Shown here in pieces: positions 43,273 through 51,111 of a DNA stretch of 64,000 nt (the stretch's first letter is position 1; the number at the start of each line of letters is the position of its first letter). The DNA is from Planctomycetaceae bacterium (GTDB lineage: Bacteria > Planctomycetota > Planctomycetia > Planctomycetales > Planctomycetaceae). The stretch spans positions 62,001-126,000 of the forward strand of contig JAKFUF010000011.1 in NCBI GenBank assembly GCA_021732845.1. The letters are read 5' to 3'. A model generated the notes under the pieces. That model searched no databases and was not told the origin of the DNA. It was given only the letters and a program-made list of their open reading frames with translations. The position numbers were made by a program, and so were the translations under genes.

Positions 43273-44568
43273 TTATTTTTGATTTTCGATTGGTTTGCTT
43301 CCGCTTGCTTGTCGAGTTGCCGCTTTTCTGGGAGAGCGCCGGAAGCAGCGGCGAAGAGAACGGACGAACGGGAGCAGGCCGACAGTCAGGTCGCCGGTTC
43401 GGCTGCCCGTGGAAATCAGAAGCTTCTGGATGACCCTCCTGTCCTGCCACAGCCGGTTGATCATGAAGTGCTTCGGAATCGCACACGAATCCATCCATTT
43501 CAGTTCAGGCCGCTGATGGACCTGGAGTATGTTTTCAACCTCCAGTTGCACACCCGGCGAGAACCGGGCAAATTCCTCGTCAAAGGCGATCTTCATGGCG
43601 AAGGAGCCTTCTCCCGCCAGAAAATTGCACTTCATGGCGATCGGGCGGCCATTCAGAAAGACGCCCAAGAGGAACACCTGTTTTCTCGCAAACCCTTCGC
43701 GAACGATTGAGCGAAAGTATTCACCATTGGATCGGTCGAATTTCAGGGCGGTTTGTTCCTGGCCTTTCCAGCCTCGGGCTTCGAGATCGAGGAACCACTC
43801 GGTCCACTGCTCCAACTCGGCGGCAGATTCAAGGACGCGGACTTCCACCGTTCCCTGTTCCGACAGCCGGCGTTTTTGCCGGCGCAGCTCCTGCCGGTTG
43901 TGGCAGGTGGATGCCGCCGCGAGGTAGGTCTCGGCGTCGGCAGCGGGCTTGAGGAAGGCGCGGCCGAAGCTGTCCACCACCGTGTGCATGCTGCCGCGTT
44001 CGTTCAAAACTTCAATCAGCGCCTGGGGGAACGGCCCTTCGCCATTGATGTGGGGCAGTTCGAGCAGACTCGCTCCCAACGGGTCGGTTGCCATCCAGTC
44101 CAGCAGGACGTTGAGCGTCTCGGTGGCATGCCCCTTCCGCACGAGGGGCGTGCACAGCATGCAGTAGAGGTGCTTCCACAGGGACAGGACCGTCACGGGC
44201 AGGCGACCATAGCCACGCCGGCTTTCCAGTGGCAGCAGCCCCGTCAACAACGGCGGATCTTTCGGCTTTGCGCCGCGGCGAAAAATGAGCACCCCGCGGA
44301 AAGTGTGGCCCGCGCCGAACATTTCCACGGCCTGCGGCAGCATCCAGGATTCGTAGAACGGGTTCGGCTCAATCGCATGCCGCGCCAGGTCATCCCATGC
44401 CTGGCGGTGGGCCAGCAGCGCCGGCACGTCATGCACGACTTCAACCCAGGTCTCGGGGGCTTGCGGACTTGGCACGGCCTTCGGCGGTGGTTTGGCCGCC
44501 TGGGGCTTGGCAGTGGGCGCGGTACCCGTGTCAGGAGCAGCCGGCTTCCGTGCGAGTTCTGTGGTCAT
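43273..44568 (-). CDS. GNAT/FemAB-like acyltransferase (BioF2-like)
   Basis: A 431-residue protein when started at ATG 44568; an upstream GTG at 44601 is possible and neither has a clear ribosome site. After a Pro/Ala-rich start, VVHDVPALLAHRQAWDDLAR and NPFYESWMLPQAVEMFG open an acyltransferase fold that continues with LPVTVLSLWKHLYCMLCTPL, then CHNRQELRRQKRRLSEQG and FLLGVFLNGRPIAMKCNFLA, FAMKIAFDEEFARFSPGVQL. This is the BioF2/FemAB-like branch of the GNAT superfamily, often found with exopolysaccharide or lipid genes. Two glycosyltransferases follow nearby. The acyl donor and acceptor are unknown. Confidence 0.75.
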   Translation of the reverse strand: MTTELARKPAAPDTGTAPTAKPQAAKPPPKAVPSPQAPETWVEVVHDVPALLAHRQAWDDLARHAIEPNPFYESWMLPQAVEMFGAGHTFRGVLIFRRGAKPKDPPLLTGLLPLESRRGYGRLPVTVLSLWKHLYCMLCTPLVRKGHATETLNVLLDWMATDPLGASLLELPHINGEGPFPQALIEVLNERGSMHTVVDSFGRAFLKPAADAETYLAAASTCHNRQELRRQKRRLSEQGTVEVRVLESAAELEQWTEWFLDLEARGWKGQEQTALKFDRSNGEYFRSIVREGFARKQVFLLGVFLNGRPIAMKCNFLAGEGSFAMKIAFDEEFARFSPGVQLEVENILQVHQRPELKWMDSCAIPKHFMINRLWQDRRVIQKLLISTGSRTGDLTVGLLPFVRSLRRCFRRSPRKAATRQASGSKPIENQK

Positions 44569-44656
44569 GGCGCGTGCGACAGGGTGTAATCGAGGAATCA
44601 CCTCGAAAACCTAGGTCGCGAACCGGCAGAAGCAAGTGCCTGGGTGACACTTCACA

Positions 44657-45886
44657 TCACGCCACCCGTCGCACCTTGCCCGACACGACGACCTGCAGTG
44701 CCTGCAGGACGCGCTCGGGTGTGATCGTGTCAAAGCAGGCGTGATGAGCCACGCCGCGCAGGGGACAGGTCTTTTCGTAGCTCGCGGCACAAGCCGTGGC
44801 TGCGGCCAGCAATCGGTGCCGAGGACCCGCCGGACCAGAAAGGTGCGGACTCGTGCAGGTGAAGATCCCCACCACCGGGGTACCCACCGCGGCGGCCATG
44901 TGCATCGGCCCCGAATCGTTTGACACCATCGCCGTGGCCTGCCCGAGGACCGCAGCCAGTTGCTTCAGCGTGGTCTTTCCCGACAAATCGCACAGCTTCC
45001 CGCCAACTGCCCGCACGGCGTCCGCGATCGTCTTCGACAACGGCTGCTCGGACTTCGTGCCCACCAGGACGATCCCCATCCCGGCCTTGGATGCTCCAAC
45101 GGCCACCGCCGCGAACCGTTCGGCCGGCCAACGCTTGGTCACCCACTTCGCCCCGGCGTGCATCGCCACGATTGAAGTGCCAGCCAACGGCCCAAGCTCT
45201 GCGACTGACCATTCCCTGTCCGCGTGGCTCACAGGAATTCGTGCCGGCAGCACATCACGCGAACCCAAGACCGTCCAGGCAACCTGCTGATAACGTTGAT
45301 GCGCCGGGATATCGCGGGAGGTCCCATCCACCACGAAATCGCATGCGAGGTTGGCCCCCTCCCTCGCCGTCTCCATGCCAATCCGCAGCGTCGCCCCTGT
45401 CGCACTCGTCATCACCGCTGAACGCAGCAGGCCCTGCAAATCCACCACCAGATCAAAGCGGGCGGAATGCAGCTTGGCCAGCAAGCGCCATTGGTCAAGC
45501 CAGCCTCCTCGGCGATTGAACGGAATAATGGTGTTCAGAGCCGGGTGCCCCTCCAGCAGGTCCGCCAACTCCTGGTTGACGATCCAGGAGATTTTGGACT
45601 GGGGAAACCGCAACCGCAGGGCCTCCAGGACAGGCAGACTCTGCACGATATCCCCGAGCGCGCTGGGCTTGATGATGGCGATTCGCGGCGCGGAACCAAG
45701 TGCTTGAAGTTGTTCGCGGATCGCGAGTTGGTGGTCTGCCAAAGCAGTCTCCAGAAGGGATTTGCGGCAGATTCTACGCAGATTTCGCAAAACGGGCCAA
45801 GAGGATTCCCACGCGTCCACAAAGCCACTACAATGGCGCACCCTGTGGAATCCCGTGCGCCATCGCGGCTGCGGGCGCAAGACCAT
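44657..45886 (-). CDS. Glycosyltransferase family 9 (heptosyltransferase-like)
   Basis: A 409-residue ORF. The GT9 core begins near residue 65 with IAIIKPSALGDIVQSLPVLE, followed by ISWIVNQELADLLEGHP, FDLVVDLQGLLRSAVMT, MHAGAKWVTKRWPAERF and the nucleotide-sugar site SNDSGPMHMAAAVGTPVVGI. Members transfer heptose or related sugars to lipopolysaccharide. The first 60 residues are not family-like, so the true start may lie further in, although no better ATG is available; a non-ATG start is possible. It is divergent from rpsR. Confidence 0.85.
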   Translation of the reverse strand: MVLRPQPRWRTGFHRVRHCSGFVDAWESSWPVLRNLRRICRKSLLETALADHQLAIREQLQALGSAPRIAIIKPSALGDIVQSLPVLEALRLRFPQSKISWIVNQELADLLEGHPALNTIIPFNRRGGWLDQWRLLAKLHSARFDLVVDLQGLLRSAVMTSATGATLRIGMETAREGANLACDFVVDGTSRDIPAHQRYQQVAWTVLGSRDVLPARIPVSHADREWSVAELGPLAGTSIVAMHAGAKWVTKRWPAERFAAVAVGASKAGMGIVLVGTKSEQPLSKTIADAVRAVGGKLCDLSGKTTLKQLAAVLGQATAMVSNDSGPMHMAAAVGTPVVGIFTCTSPHLSGPAGPRHRLLAAATACAASYEKTCPLRGVAHHACFDTITPERVLQALQVVVSGKVRRVA

Positions 45887-45909
45887 ATTCCATTACATAG
45901 CAAGAGTTT

Positions 45910-46197
45910 ATGCCCCCACCATTCGCGAAGCGACCGAACCGTCCGCCCACAAAGCGGAAGACCAACAAGACGAAGCGTCCCGTCAAGTGCCGCTTCTGCA
46001 CGTCCGACGGTTGTCCCCGTCCGGTCTATGTGGACTACAAAGATCTGCGGACCCTGAAGGTGATGATCACCCGTGACGGGCACATCATCCCCCGCCGCCG
46101 CACCGGCAACTGCGCCAAATTCCAGCGTGCCGTGCGCCGCGCCATTCTCCGTGCCCGGTTCATGGGTCTCCTGGCCTACGTGAACCGCGAAGATTGA
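45910..46197 (+). CDS. rpsR: 30S ribosomal protein bS18
   Basis: A 95-residue protein with the S18 core YVDYKDLRTLKVMITRDGHI and RRTGNCAKFQRAVRRAILRA. The N-terminal extension is basic and holds Cys27, Cys30 and Cys35 (KCRFCTSDGC), which with a later Cys would bind zinc, so this is the zinc-carrying form. It binds 16S rRNA in the small subunit platform next to bS6. It is not in an rpsF-ssb-rplI operon as in many bacteria and ends in a strong terminator. Confidence 0.95.
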   Translation: MPPPFAKRPNRPPTKRKTNKTKRPVKCRFCTSDGCPRPVYVDYKDLRTLKVMITRDGHIIPRRRTGNCAKFQRAVRRAILRARFMGLLAYVNRED

Positions 46198-46213
46198 GAT
46201 GCGCGAAGCGATG

Positions 46214-46255
46214 CAAAGACAAGAGCCACGGCTTTCGCCGTGGCTCTTGTCTTTG
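46214..46255. terminator. Bidirectional terminator after rpsR
   Basis: A perfect 19-bp stem with a TTTC loop: CAAAGACAAGAGCCACGGC pairs with GCCGTGGCTCTTGTCTTTG. It lies between rpsR and the convergent glycosyltransferase gene. Confidence 0.85.
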
Positions 46256-46287
46256 GTGCCCTGCCGTCCACGCGGTATTCGCGACTG

Positions 46288-47157
46288 CTAACCTCGATCG
46301 TCAATCGTGGGCGATTCGCTGGCGAGGTCGAGCAGCGACTGGCCCCAGGTGCGGACCAGTGGCTTGCGCCAGAACAGCAGTTCCCGCCAGAACTGGAAGT
46401 AATAGGCGGCACCCCACTTGAAGATCCGCAGCTTTCGTTCACCGCCAACGCGGGCAGGCTCATCGCCAGGGATTTCAGCGATTTTCAGCCGCTGCTTGAT
46501 CGCCCGCACCGACAGCAGTGGCTCCCAACTGATCAGCGTCTGAAACAACCATTCTGGAGTGCTGTAGCTCGAGTCCTTGTCGAGATCGAGGGCGGAAATC
46601 ATCTCACGCCAATAGGCGCGGTAGATCACCATGACGTCGGTGTAGGAGCCACGGTACAGCAGGTTGACCGTGCGGGTGAAGAGCCAGTTGCCGAAAGCGG
46701 TCAGCAAATCGTCATCGTCGCTTTTGGCCCCTTCCAGATAGCGCGAGGCGATGACCATGTCATGCCCTTCCTGCAACTTGTCCAGGACCACTGGAATCAG
46801 ATGCGGAAGCGAGTTGCCGTCGGGGCTGAATGTCAGGATGACATCGCCCGTGATGTGCGGCAACGCATCCATATAGGCAAAGCGGATGCCCGGCCGTCGC
46901 TGGACGACAAGGTCGTACCCATGCTCCAGGGCATACTCGGTGGTTCCATCGGTTGAGCCACCGTCGAGGATCAAAATCTGATCCACCCATTCGCGTGAAA
47001 CGAGAGGCATGACCGACCGCATGCCGTCGATTTCGTTCAGCGTGGGAACCAGTAGCGTCGTGGTGAACGGCCGCCGTCGCGGCGGCGGACCAACCAGCTT
47101 TCTGTCCTCGGAAGCGGGAAGCGGCCGCGGCAATGCGGAAATTGAACTGGTGGTCAT
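46288..47157 (-). CDS. Glycosyltransferase family 2 (dolichol-phosphate-mannose-synthase-like)
   Basis: A 289-residue cytoplasmic GT2 enzyme. FTTTLLVPTLNEIDGMRSVM starts the nucleotide-sugar fold, then ILILDGGSTDGTTEYALEHG, RFAYMDALPHITGDVILTFS with DGNSLPH (the DxD-like site reads SPDGN), MVIASRYLEGAKSDDDDLL and FTRTVNLLYRGSYTDVMVIY. The C-terminal third is charged and lacks membrane helices. It probably uses a GDP- or UDP-sugar and a polyprenyl acceptor. It is convergent with rpsR across a shared terminator. Confidence 0.85.
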   Translation of the reverse strand: MTTSSISALPRPLPASEDRKLVGPPPRRRPFTTTLLVPTLNEIDGMRSVMPLVSREWVDQILILDGGSTDGTTEYALEHGYDLVVQRRPGIRFAYMDALPHITGDVILTFSPDGNSLPHLIPVVLDKLQEGHDMVIASRYLEGAKSDDDDLLTAFGNWLFTRTVNLLYRGSYTDVMVIYRAYWREMISALDLDKDSSYSTPEWLFQTLISWEPLLSVRAIKQRLKIAEIPGDEPARVGGERKLRIFKWGAAYYFQFWRELLFWRKPLVRTWGQSLLDLASESPTIDDRG

Positions 47158-47299
47158 GAGTGTTTGTCGACCGGAGTGCGAATCGCAAATCCTGCAGGCA
47201 GAGGGCGGCGGGTTATAGTCGGGTCAAAAATGCCGGTCAATGTCATTCGACCACGGGCACGCGCCTTGAATCGTGCTCACCGCCACGGATTTTGGCGGT

Positions 47300-47430
47300 C
47301 CCAACCCCTGATCAGCGGCGGGGCGCAAGCCGTTCCGATTTCATTTGAGCGGCACGGCGCACGCCATCCGGTGAGTGAGGACCGACCCGTGGTGGCTTCA
47401 CCGGAGGGCTCGCGCCCTGCCGCTTTCATG
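47300..47430. repeat. Single degenerate copy of the 39-41 kb array sequence
   Basis: GGGGCGCAAGCCGTTCCG, CATCCGGTGAGTGA and TCGCGCCCTGCCGCTTTCATGG resemble the GGGCGCAAGCCCTCCGGTGA and TCGCGCCGTGCCGCTATCAAG pieces of the array units. It fills the gap between the glycosyltransferase gene and the next gene. Confidence 0.5.
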
Positions 47431-47435
47431 GCAGC

Positions 47436-48551
47436 TTACTTCGAAGCGGCGGCGTTGGCGGGAAGCGCATCGCACAGCGACAGCGCGAGCAGCGGGTAGC
47501 TGGTGCCGCTGTAGGTGATGAAGTGCCAACTGTCGGTGTTGAGCGAGCGGGTCCACCAGCGGCCGGATTCGCGTTGGTGGGTCAGCAGCCACTGGACACC
47601 CTTCTGCATGCGGGGATCCTTGGCATCAACACCAGCGGAGCGAAGTACGATCAGCGAGAGCCCGGTCTGGTGGCCATCGCTGGCGGGGGTGGCGAAGTCG
47701 GGTTCTTCACGAAGTTTCTTCGCCCGGTTGCCACCGCCCCAGGATTCTGGCGCGGCAAACGTTCGCACCGACCAGCCACCGTCTTCACGCTGATGTTGGA
47801 AAATCAGCGTCACCAGTTCTTGTTTCTGCACATCCGTCAGCAGGTCTGGCAAACGGGTGGAGGCCCACAACAAGAGGACCCGGCTGTAATCGTGGAGCGG
47901 TGTCTGGGTGGCAAGATAGGACTTCAGGCGAGCCACGCCCGTCTTGAGTTTTCCGTCAGTCGCCTTGGCGAGCCAGCCGGGCGCGGTGCCAATGGCCATC
48001 GCCGCCACCGTGGCTTCATGGTAGGCGTCCGATTCAAACGGCGGCCAGCAGTCGAGTGAGCCCCAGGTCCCCGACTCCAACTGGATGTCGAACATCAGTG
48101 CCAAGGCTTCTTCCGTCTCTGGAGACAACTGCTTGGTGACATGCGCATCCCATTCCGCCAGCCCCGCCGCGACGTAGATGACCTGTGCCGGGCGGGTTGA
48201 AGTTCGCAGTGTCTCGACCGGTGTGCCTTTCAACGTCTTCAAAGTGCTGACGAAGAATTCGCGGGCCGCCGCCGGGGGCGGCCCAAGCACCGGCGTGAGC
48301 GCCGGACGGATGCTCATGTAGGTGCCGTTGGTGTGGCACGAAACACATTTGCGGGAGTTGCTCCAAGCCAGGTTGCCCTGTTCGAGATGCTCGGCGGCAA
48401 GTTTGAGGGAAAATGTCTCGCGAACAGGTTCGTCGGCCCGCGCGGCGGGAACCTTGACCGCCTCAAACTCATATTGAGGCTTGTCAGCCGCCTGGAGTTG
48501 CGAGGCAAGCACGATCACAATCGCAGCGAACAGGCTTACTTTGGTGCGCAT
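47436..48551 (-). CDS. Secreted haem-motif protein with terpene-cyclase-like toroid repeats
   Basis: A 371-residue protein when started at ATG 48551, which is followed by a clean signal peptide (KVSLFAAIVIVLASQLQAAD); the longer ORF upstream has no sense. A single c-type haem motif follows (RKCVSCHTNG, about 70). The rest is alpha-helical with QW-like repeats (QREDGGWSVRTF, QRESGRWWTRSL, DLIQLESGTWGSLD-like) as in squalene-hopene cyclases and other alpha/alpha toroids, but without the DXDD catalytic motif. Prenyltransferase/cyclase-fold cytochrome proteins of this type occur in planctomycetes; function unknown. Confidence 0.75.
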   Translation of the reverse strand: MRTKVSLFAAIVIVLASQLQAADKPQYEFEAVKVPAARADEPVRETFSLKLAAEHLEQGNLAWSNSRKCVSCHTNGTYMSIRPALTPVLGPPPAAAREFFVSTLKTLKGTPVETLRTSTRPAQVIYVAAGLAEWDAHVTKQLSPETEEALALMFDIQLESGTWGSLDCWPPFESDAYHEATVAAMAIGTAPGWLAKATDGKLKTGVARLKSYLATQTPLHDYSRVLLLWASTRLPDLLTDVQKQELVTLIFQHQREDGGWSVRTFAAPESWGGGNRAKKLREEPDFATPASDGHQTGLSLIVLRSAGVDAKDPRMQKGVQWLLTHQRESGRWWTRSLNTDSWHFITYSGTSYPLLALSLCDALPANAAASK

Positions 48552-48711
48552 GGCTTTTCCGCAGTCCAGAGAACACTTCAATGCTTGTTGATTTGTTCGC
48601 AGTATGCCGAACAATGGGTGCGATGACAAGGCGGGCCAGGAGTATCTCGCACGGCCTGCAGCCCCCTCAATCGAAAATCGAAAATCCCGTACCGGTTTGG
48701 ACTTGGTCGCC

Positions 48712-48858
48712 ATGAGACAGCTCCCCGGACGCGATGTGTGGATTGGGAATGCTGGCGATCTGCGGGACGTTGGCCGGCTGATGTCACTGGGCGTGGAAGC
48801 CGTGGTGGACCAGTGGATCTTTCACCGGAATTTGCCATCCAGATTCGGACCTGCCTGA
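48712..48858 (+). pseudogene. N-terminal remnant of a phosphatase-like protein
   Basis: From ATG 48712 the first 33 residues, MRQLPGRDVWIGNAGDLRDV then GRLMSLGVEAVVD, look like the start of a dual-specificity-phosphatase-like family I know from planctomycetes, which continues with a CxxxxxR loop. Here the resemblance stops after VVD and the frame ends soon after, so only a fragment remains. Confidence 0.5.
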
Positions 48859-49086
48859 ACACCCCCGGCTCGTCCTGAACGCTCGTGCGGAACGGCGGAT
48901 TCGTGTGGCAAGCGGTTCGCACGCCGCACCGCGCAAGACGCCGTTTTTCGCCCCGCAGACAGCGAAAATTGGCCGCGATTCGTTTTTTGAAAAACCCTCT
49001 TTACAAACCTCCACTTAATTAATATACATATTACCACTCCCCACGCGGGGGAGGTGTGAGCCGCTTATCCACCAGGAGGGGGAAAC

Positions 49087-49338
49087 ATGCTGGTACTGCA
49101 ACGAAAAATGGAACAGTCGATCGTGGTCGATGGCCGGATCGAAATTCAGATTCTGAGGATTTCCGGGGGCAAAGTGACGCTGGGAATTTCCGCCCCCAGC
49201 GATGTCCGGATCGAGCGTGACGAATGTCGGACGGATTTCGGCCGGCTGGATGCGGTGGATCCGCGGGAGACGTTTGCCCAACCCCTCGAAAGTCCAATTG
49301 TGACTGGGGGCATGGAACTGAAGATGGGGACGATGTAG
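49087..49338 (+). CDS. csrA: CsrA-family carbon storage regulator
   Basis: An 83-residue protein with the CsrA core MLVLQRKMEQSIVVDGRIEI, ILRISGGKVTLGISAP and DVRIERDE, plus a C-terminal extension of about 25 residues. CsrA dimers bind GGA motifs in mRNA leaders and block or stabilise translation. The ribosome site AGGAGGGGG directly upstream contains GGA, so self-control is possible. It is next to, and convergent with, the Flp pilin gene, but no functional link is proved. Confidence 0.93.
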   Translation: MLVLQRKMEQSIVVDGRIEIQILRISGGKVTLGISAPSDVRIERDECRTDFGRLDAVDPRETFAQPLESPIVTGGMELKMGTM

Positions 49339-49377
49339 CGACTGGACAATGCGGCGGGAACTATGGCCCCGGCCAAA

Positions 49378-49414
49378 ACGACGAAACCGTCGGGAATTCC
49401 CGACGGCTCGTCGT
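49378..49414. terminator. Hairpin after csrA
   Basis: CCGTCGGGAA/TTCCCGACGG is a perfect palindrome enclosed by ACGACGA and TCGTCGT. It probably ends csrA transcription, although no T tract follows. Confidence 0.55.
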
Positions 49415-49437
49415 ACAGTCGAAGACGGCGCGACCGT

Positions 49438-49461
49438 GCCGGCGGGAACTAGCCCGCCGGC
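49438..49461. terminator. Hairpin at the 3' end of the pilin gene
   Basis: GCCGGCGGG and CCCGCCGGC pair with a 6-nt loop, eight bases beyond the stop of the pilin gene on the minus strand. Confidence 0.55.
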
Positions 49462-49468
49462 GGGTCAC

Positions 49469-49645
49469 TCAGCTTCCGAGCTGGCCGGAGACTGACGTGA
49501 ACGTGGTGGCGGCGTTGGTGCCGATCGCCTGGATGGCGGTCAAGCAAACGACCACGATCAGGGCCAGCATGACCGCGTATTCAACTGCGGTTGGGCCGTC
49601 TTCGGAAACGATGAACTTCTTCACGCTGTTGGCGAACTGAATCAT
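49469..49645 (-). CDS. flp: Flp/Fap-type pilin
   Basis: A 58-residue ORF: MIQFANSVKKFIVSEDGPTA then VEYAVMLALIVVVCLTAIQA and IGTNAATTFTSVSGQLGS. The short leader, the GPTAVEYAVMLALIV segment with the Glu-Tyr pair and the single hydrophobic helix are diagnostic of Flp pilins, which are processed by a TadV-type prepilin peptidase and polymerised into Tad pili. It is the pilin that could pass through the secretin encoded at 33-35 kb; the ATPase and platform genes are not in this window. Confidence 0.9.
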   Translation of the reverse strand: MIQFANSVKKFIVSEDGPTAVEYAVMLALIVVVCLTAIQAIGTNAATTFTSVSGQLGS

Positions 49646-49805
49646 GATTGCGTCTCGTGTTTGATGGAGGTGAAAGGCACCGACACCAAAAGCTAGGTCG
49701 CAGATTTAGATCGTCAAATGGATCCGTTCACTTTTTTGGGTTGCGCAAATTGCGGCGGCTGGTGAAGCATTTCGCGTGAATCGACGCCGGATGTCGTGAA
49801 ATGCC

Positions 49806-50630
49806 TCAAGTTGAAGCCACGCCCAATTCAGCCATTGGCCGCAGCCCTTCGCAATAGCCCGAGTCGATGATCGTGCGGTCTGGTTCGTCGCCGGCATAGA
49901 CCCACACCATGGCCATCGGTTTTTGCGACCGGTTGAGAAACCGATGGGGACGGCCGGTGGGGATGCAGGCGGTGTCGTAGCCACCGACCTCGTATTCCTT
50001 GCCCGCCACCTGGCAAATGGCCGTCCCTTCGACAATCGTGATCGATTCGTCATACCCGTGAATGTGGCAGGGCAGGGACGAGCCCGGTGCGAACACGCCA
50101 TAGCCGCCGCATATGCCCTGTGACCCGAACCGCTTGGCGAACAGGTCGCGAAACATCGATTGGGGGGCGAGTTCGTAGACCGCGGAGGTCGCGAACCGCA
50201 CCAGGCTCTCGGGACAATCGGGACCGGTGGCGATCCGTTGCGAAGCGGGAAATGTGGCGGCAACGGCCTCCCGCGTGGGAACATCCGCAGCGAATGACGA
50301 ATGCAGCAGTGCCGGCTGGGTCTGCTGCGGGTTGCAGACCGTATGCGCGGTCCCCTGCGGCAGGTGCAGGGCATCAAACGGCGTGACCCGGTAAGTCCGG
50401 CCTTCGACCGTCACGTCCGCTTCACCCTCCAGCACGACAATCACTTCGCTGAACGCATGCTTGTGATAGGGCAGCGTGGCTCCCGGCTGGAAGCGGGTCA
50501 GTGCCGTGGTCAGACCGCGTGAGCCCATGGCTCCCGTCGCCAGCACCAGGGTTCGCACCCCTTCCGCCAGTGCGAGGATGTTTTCGCCATCGAGACCGGT
50601 GCCACGCGTGAGGATTTCCGTCCGATTCAT
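49806..50630 (-). CDS. Two-domain cupin protein
   Basis: A 274-residue bicupin started at ATG 50630, which has AGGAC upstream (the longer ORF adds six residues). First cupin: LPYHKHAFSEVIVVLEGEAD with metal-binding His and Glu, then HLPQGTAHTV. Second cupin: LPCHIHGYDESITIVEGTAI, ACIPTGRPHRFLN. Both halves keep the GX5HXHX3,4E-type metal site. Such proteins include oxalate decarboxylase-like and gentisate-like enzymes and sugar-binding proteins; the substrate cannot be told. The gene is monocistronic as far as visible. Confidence 0.85.
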   Translation of the reverse strand: MNRTEILTRGTGLDGENILALAEGVRTLVLATGAMGSRGLTTALTRFQPGATLPYHKHAFSEVIVVLEGEADVTVEGRTYRVTPFDALHLPQGTAHTVCNPQQTQPALLHSSFAADVPTREAVAATFPASQRIATGPDCPESLVRFATSAVYELAPQSMFRDLFAKRFGSQGICGGYGVFAPGSSLPCHIHGYDESITIVEGTAICQVAGKEYEVGGYDTACIPTGRPHRFLNRSQKPMAMVWVYAGDEPDRTIIDSGYCEGLRPMAELGVAST

Positions 50631-50680
50631 ATCTGTCCTGCTTTCCACCGAATGGCTGGATGCTCTTTATCAAGAGTGAC

Positions 50681-51067
50681 GTGTCCGACAAAAGTTAATT
50701 CCAAATCTCAAATTTCAAATTTCCTGACCGTCACGGATTTTGGCCGGCCGGTTGTCTTGAGTGAGGATTTTGGGACAGGATTGGAAGGATGAGAGAGGAT
50801 CAGCGAGGATGATTTCATCGAACGCCAACACAACCATATCCTTTCCTGATCCTTTACCATCCTTTTCATCCTGTCCACCTCCATCCACATGACGGAGCCC
50901 GCCCCCAAAATCCGTGACGGTCAGCAAATTTCAAATTTCACAGTCTGTTCAGCCATACCGAACTGTCGGCTGAGCTTCAATGGCGCGAACGTAACTGTTG
51001 CCCCTCAGTGTGGATGCTACGAAAAAGTATTTTACTGTGAAATTTGAAATCTGAAATTTGAAATTCC
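50681..51067. mobile_element. MITE-like element, inverted copy, interrupted by a second element
   Basis: The left end GTGTCCGACAAAAGT is the terminal repeat of the 15223 family, and 50925-51065 is the reverse complement of its interior (the GCCATTGAAGCTCAG class). The right terminal repeat is missing, so this copy is truncated. A second element is inserted near the left end. Confidence 0.75.
50724..50924. mobile_element. 201-bp nested element with perfect 20-bp terminal inverted repeats
   Basis: CTGACCGTCACGGATTTTGG and CCAAAATCCGTGACGGTCAG are exact inverse copies. The sequence CAAATTTCAAATTTC stands on both sides, which would fit a target duplication of up to 15 bp, though it is ambiguous because the target itself is repetitive. 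No coding capacity. Confidence 0.8.
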
Positions 51068-51111
51068 ACTGCCCCGACGGCCAGAATCTGATCGAACACG
51101 TCGGTGTTGTG

